A stretch of DNA of 34,082 bases from Marinilabilia sp. (GTDB taxonomy: Bacteria; Bacteroidota; Bacteroidia; Bacteroidales; Marinilabiliaceae). The stretch is from positions 1 through 34,082 of the forward strand of contig NZ_JADQBH010000265.1 of the NCBI RefSeq assembly GCF_016278715.1, read 5' to 3'. Positions 32,161 to 34,082 of this stretch are shown piece after piece. Under the pieces are notes generated by a model. The model worked only from the letters and a program-made list of their open reading frames with translations, searched no databases and was not told where the DNA came from. The number at the start of each line of letters is the position of its first letter. Position 1 is the first letter of the stretch. Made by a program: the position numbers and the translations under genes.

Positions 32161-34082
32161 ATGAAAAAACAGTTTAGTTTTTACAAAATCCTGTTTCTCT
32201 TTTTAGGGCTTGGCTTTTTCCTAAGTGCCTCTGCCCAGGAGATGACAGTGACAGGAACGGTTACGGATGCCGAAACAGGCGAGCCGTTGCCGGGTGTGAC
32301 TGTAGTAATAAAAGGTACTCAGCAGGGTGCTATTACCCAGGTGGACGGTACTTATTCAGTTCAGGCCCCTGAAGATGCTGTTTTGGCATTTTCATTTATA
32401 GGTTTTAATACCAGTGAAGTACCGGTAGCCGGACAAACTCAAATAAATGTTTCACTCGAACCTGCAGTTTTAGGGCTTGATGAGGTTGTAGTAATTGGTT
32501 ATGGTTCTGTTAAGAAGGAGGATGCAACCGGCTCTGTTGGAGTTGTGAGTGCTGACGATTTTAACAAGGGAGCAATAACTTCTGCACAGGATTTATTGGT
32601 GGGGAAAAGTGCAGGTGTGGTAATTACCCCAAGTGGTGGCGCCCCGGGAGGTGGCTCAACCATACGGATTCGTGGAGGTTCTTCACTCAATGCTTCAAAC
32701 GACCCCTTAATTATTATTGATGGGATTCCGCTCGACAATAATGATGTAGATGGTAGTAGTAACTTTTTGTCGGTGGTAAATCCCAACGACATTGAAACCT
32801 TTACTGTATTAAAGGATGCTTCAGCAACCGCAATTTATGGTTCCAGAGCCTCCAATGGTGTTATTTTGATCACCACCAAAAAAGGTAAGGCGAATGCGCC
32901 TATGAGAATTAACTATAGTGTTAATACCTCTGTTTCCAGTCCTATTGAATATGTTGATGTTTTTTCAGGAGATGAAATTCGTCAGATAGCTTCAGAGAAC
33001 GAGGAGTTGTATGGTGTTAGCAACCTTAACAAATTGGGAAGCTACAATACAAACTGGCAGGAGGAAATATTCCAGAATGCGCTTACTCATGACCATAATC
33101 TAAGTGTTTCAGGGGCATATAAAACATTACCTTATCGTGTTTCTGTAGGATATACCAATGAAGAGGGTATTCTGAAAAATACAGATATGGAGCGTTTTAC
33201 CGGAGCCATCAATTTGAATCCCACTTTGTTGAATGACAATTTGAAGCTTAATATCAACGTTAAAGGGATGATGACTGATCATAACTTCGGTGATGATGGA
33301 GCTATTGGTTCTGCAGTAAATATGGACCCAACGCAGCCTATTATGGATGGGAACCCAGCAACAGGTGGTTATTTTCAGTGGCAGACTTATGGTGCCAATC
33401 TGGGAACTCCTAACCCTGTAGAACAGGCAATGGAAATAGATAATAAATCTACAGTGAAGCGCCTGATGGCAAATGTCCAGGCCGATTACGCTATGCCGTT
33501 TCTTCCTGAATTGCATGCCAATTTGAACTTGGCAACAGATCGTACCGAAAGCGAAGGACACAATAATCGTCCCATCACAACCAATACTCAGCTCGATGGC
33601 ACATTTACAGGAAAGGTGAATAATTACAGTGCTCAGAATACCAATGATCTTCTTGACTTCTACCTGAACTACAACAATAATTTTGGTGAGGCTCATGGAC
33701 TGGATCTTACTGCAGGTTATTCATGGCAACATTTCCAGCGTGAAAGCGATAGTTTTACCAGAGGACTTATTCCTCAAGGCGAAGAAGGTTATGTGATTCC
33801 TGTGAGCAGCGATATGATTACAGAGAACTATCTTGTTTCTTTCTTTGGACGGATGAATTATACACTGATGGATAAGTACCTGTTGACGGCTACTTTCCGA
33901 AATGATGGTTCTTCTCGTTTTCTGGGTGATAATCAGTGGGGCCTTTTCCCATCAGCAGCTTTTGCATGGAAAATTAATCAGGAATCATTTCTGGATGGTT
34001 TTGACGCTCTTTCCGAATTAAAACTTCGCGTAAGCTGGGGTGTTACCGGGCAACAGGATATTGGTAGTGATTATCAGATCGG
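32161..34082 (+). CDS. SusC/RagA-family TonB-dependent outer-membrane transporter (3' end missing)
   Basis: The frame starts at ATG 32161 and stays open to the right edge (640 complete codons), so the protein is truncated by the window. The signal peptide (MKKQFSFYKILFLFLGLGFF, cleavage near ASA-QE) is followed by a carboxypeptidase-regulatory-like domain (TGTVTDAETGEPLPGVTVVI, about 27-105). Then come the TonB-box-like LDEVVVIGYG and the plug domain (SAQDLLVGKSAGVVITPSGG, IRIRGGSSLNASNDPLIIIDG, VLKDASATAIYGSRASNGVI). The beginning of the beta-barrel is rich in alternating aromatic and polar residues. SusC proteins import oligosaccharides with a SusD lipoprotein, whose gene would be expected just to the right. 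Maltodextrin is the likely cargo, from the operon next door. Confidence 0.97.
   Translation, partial: MKKQFSFYKILFLFLGLGFFLSASAQEMTVTGTVTDAETGEPLPGVTVVIKGTQQGAITQVDGTYSVQAPEDAVLAFSFIGFNTSEVPVAGQTQINVSLEPAVLGLDEVVVIGYGSVKKEDATGSVGVVSADDFNKGAITSAQDLLVGKSAGVVITPSGGAPGGGSTIRIRGGSSLNASNDPLIIIDGIPLDNNDVDGSSNFLSVVNPNDIETFTVLKDASATAIYGSRASNGVILITTKKGKANAPMRINYSVNTSVSSPIEYVDVFSGDEIRQIASENEELYGVSNLNKLGSYNTNWQEEIFQNALTHDHNLSVSGAYKTLPYRVSVGYTNEEGILKNTDMERFTGAINLNPTLLNDNLKLNINVKGMMTDHNFGDDGAIGSAVNMDPTQPIMDGNPATGGYFQWQTYGANLGTPNPVEQAMEIDNKSTVKRLMANVQADYAMPFLPELHANLNLATDRTESEGHNNRPITTNTQLDGTFTGKVNNYSAQNTNDLLDFYLNYNNNFGEAHGLDLTAGYSWQHFQRESDSFTRGLIPQGEEGYVIPVSSDMITENYLVSFFGRMNYTLMDKYLLTATFRNDGSSRFLGDNQWGLFPSAAFAWKINQESFLDGFDALSELKLRVSWGVTGQQDIGSDYQI

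Noticed and set aside
33127-33696. 189-codon minus-strand open frame inside susC
   Set aside because: It overlaps a clear TonB-dependent transporter and its composition fits a mirror frame.
1-34082. tRNA, rRNA, integrase, prophage or complete insertion sequence
   Set aside because: Reading both strands showed no tRNA- or rRNA-like sequence and no recombinase or transposase motifs. Covariance searches (tRNAscan, Infernal) would be decisive but could not be run.

Overview
The window comes from a bacterium of the phylum Bacteroidota, most likely a marine or anaerobic Bacteroidales/Marinilabiliales-type organism. The evidence is a SusC/RagA transporter, DUF2851 and DUF4294 family proteins, a PD40-plus-carboxypeptidase-regulatory-domain protein, and several promoters of the Bacteroidota form TTTG-N19-23-TAnnTTTG with little sign of Shine-Dalgarno sequences. 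The lineage below phylum is inference.

The left half (1-21.4 kb) is mostly housekeeping, largely on the + strand. It opens with the end of a PD40/CRD envelope protein. Then come an AIR-synthase-type PurM, release factor 1 (prfA), orotidine-5'-phosphate decarboxylase (pyrF), a DUF2851 protein, an LPP20-type lipoprotein, rpsO and pnp (each with its own promoter and hairpin terminator), and a small membrane protein with a zinc-anti-sigma-like HxxxCxxC motif. Next are an S9A prolyl oligopeptidase lipoprotein, an OmpA-like/TPR lipoprotein behind two tandem promoters, a divergent SpoU/TrmH methyltransferase, and sucC without sucD. The block ends with arginine deiminase, endonuclease IV, a DUF4294 protein, elbB and thpR.

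The right half (21.5-34.1 kb) is a maltose/maltodextrin utilisation locus. A minus-strand operon reads, in transcription order, SLC45-like MFS transporter, beta-phosphoglucomutase, GH65 disaccharide phosphorylase, a SusA/neopullulanase-like GH13 enzyme and a GH13 lipoprotein. Upstream lie a LacI-family regulator (minus) and a divergent susC-like gene (plus) that runs off the right edge. The inferred scheme is that SusC (with a SusD beyond the window) imports oligosaccharides, the GH13 enzymes trim them to maltose, and the MFS carrier moves maltose to the cytoplasm. GH65 then phosphorolyses it to glucose plus beta-glucose-1-phosphate, and PgmB makes glucose-6-phosphate.

The two observations most worth following are these. 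(1) A family of about 136-147 bp MITE-like elements occurs three times (after sucC and twice inside the maltose operon). They share inverted ends of the type CAATAGTCCGTTA/CAATACTCCGTTA. One copy has a perfect 6-bp target duplication, and another supplies the stop codon of pgmB. (2) A perfect 40-bp palindrome built from CGCAAACG units sits between lacI and susC, with matching half-sites upstream of the MFS operon promoter. In both cases the sites lie upstream of the -33 element, which suggests activation rather than simple repression. No tRNA, rRNA, CRISPR array, transposase or prophage gene was seen.
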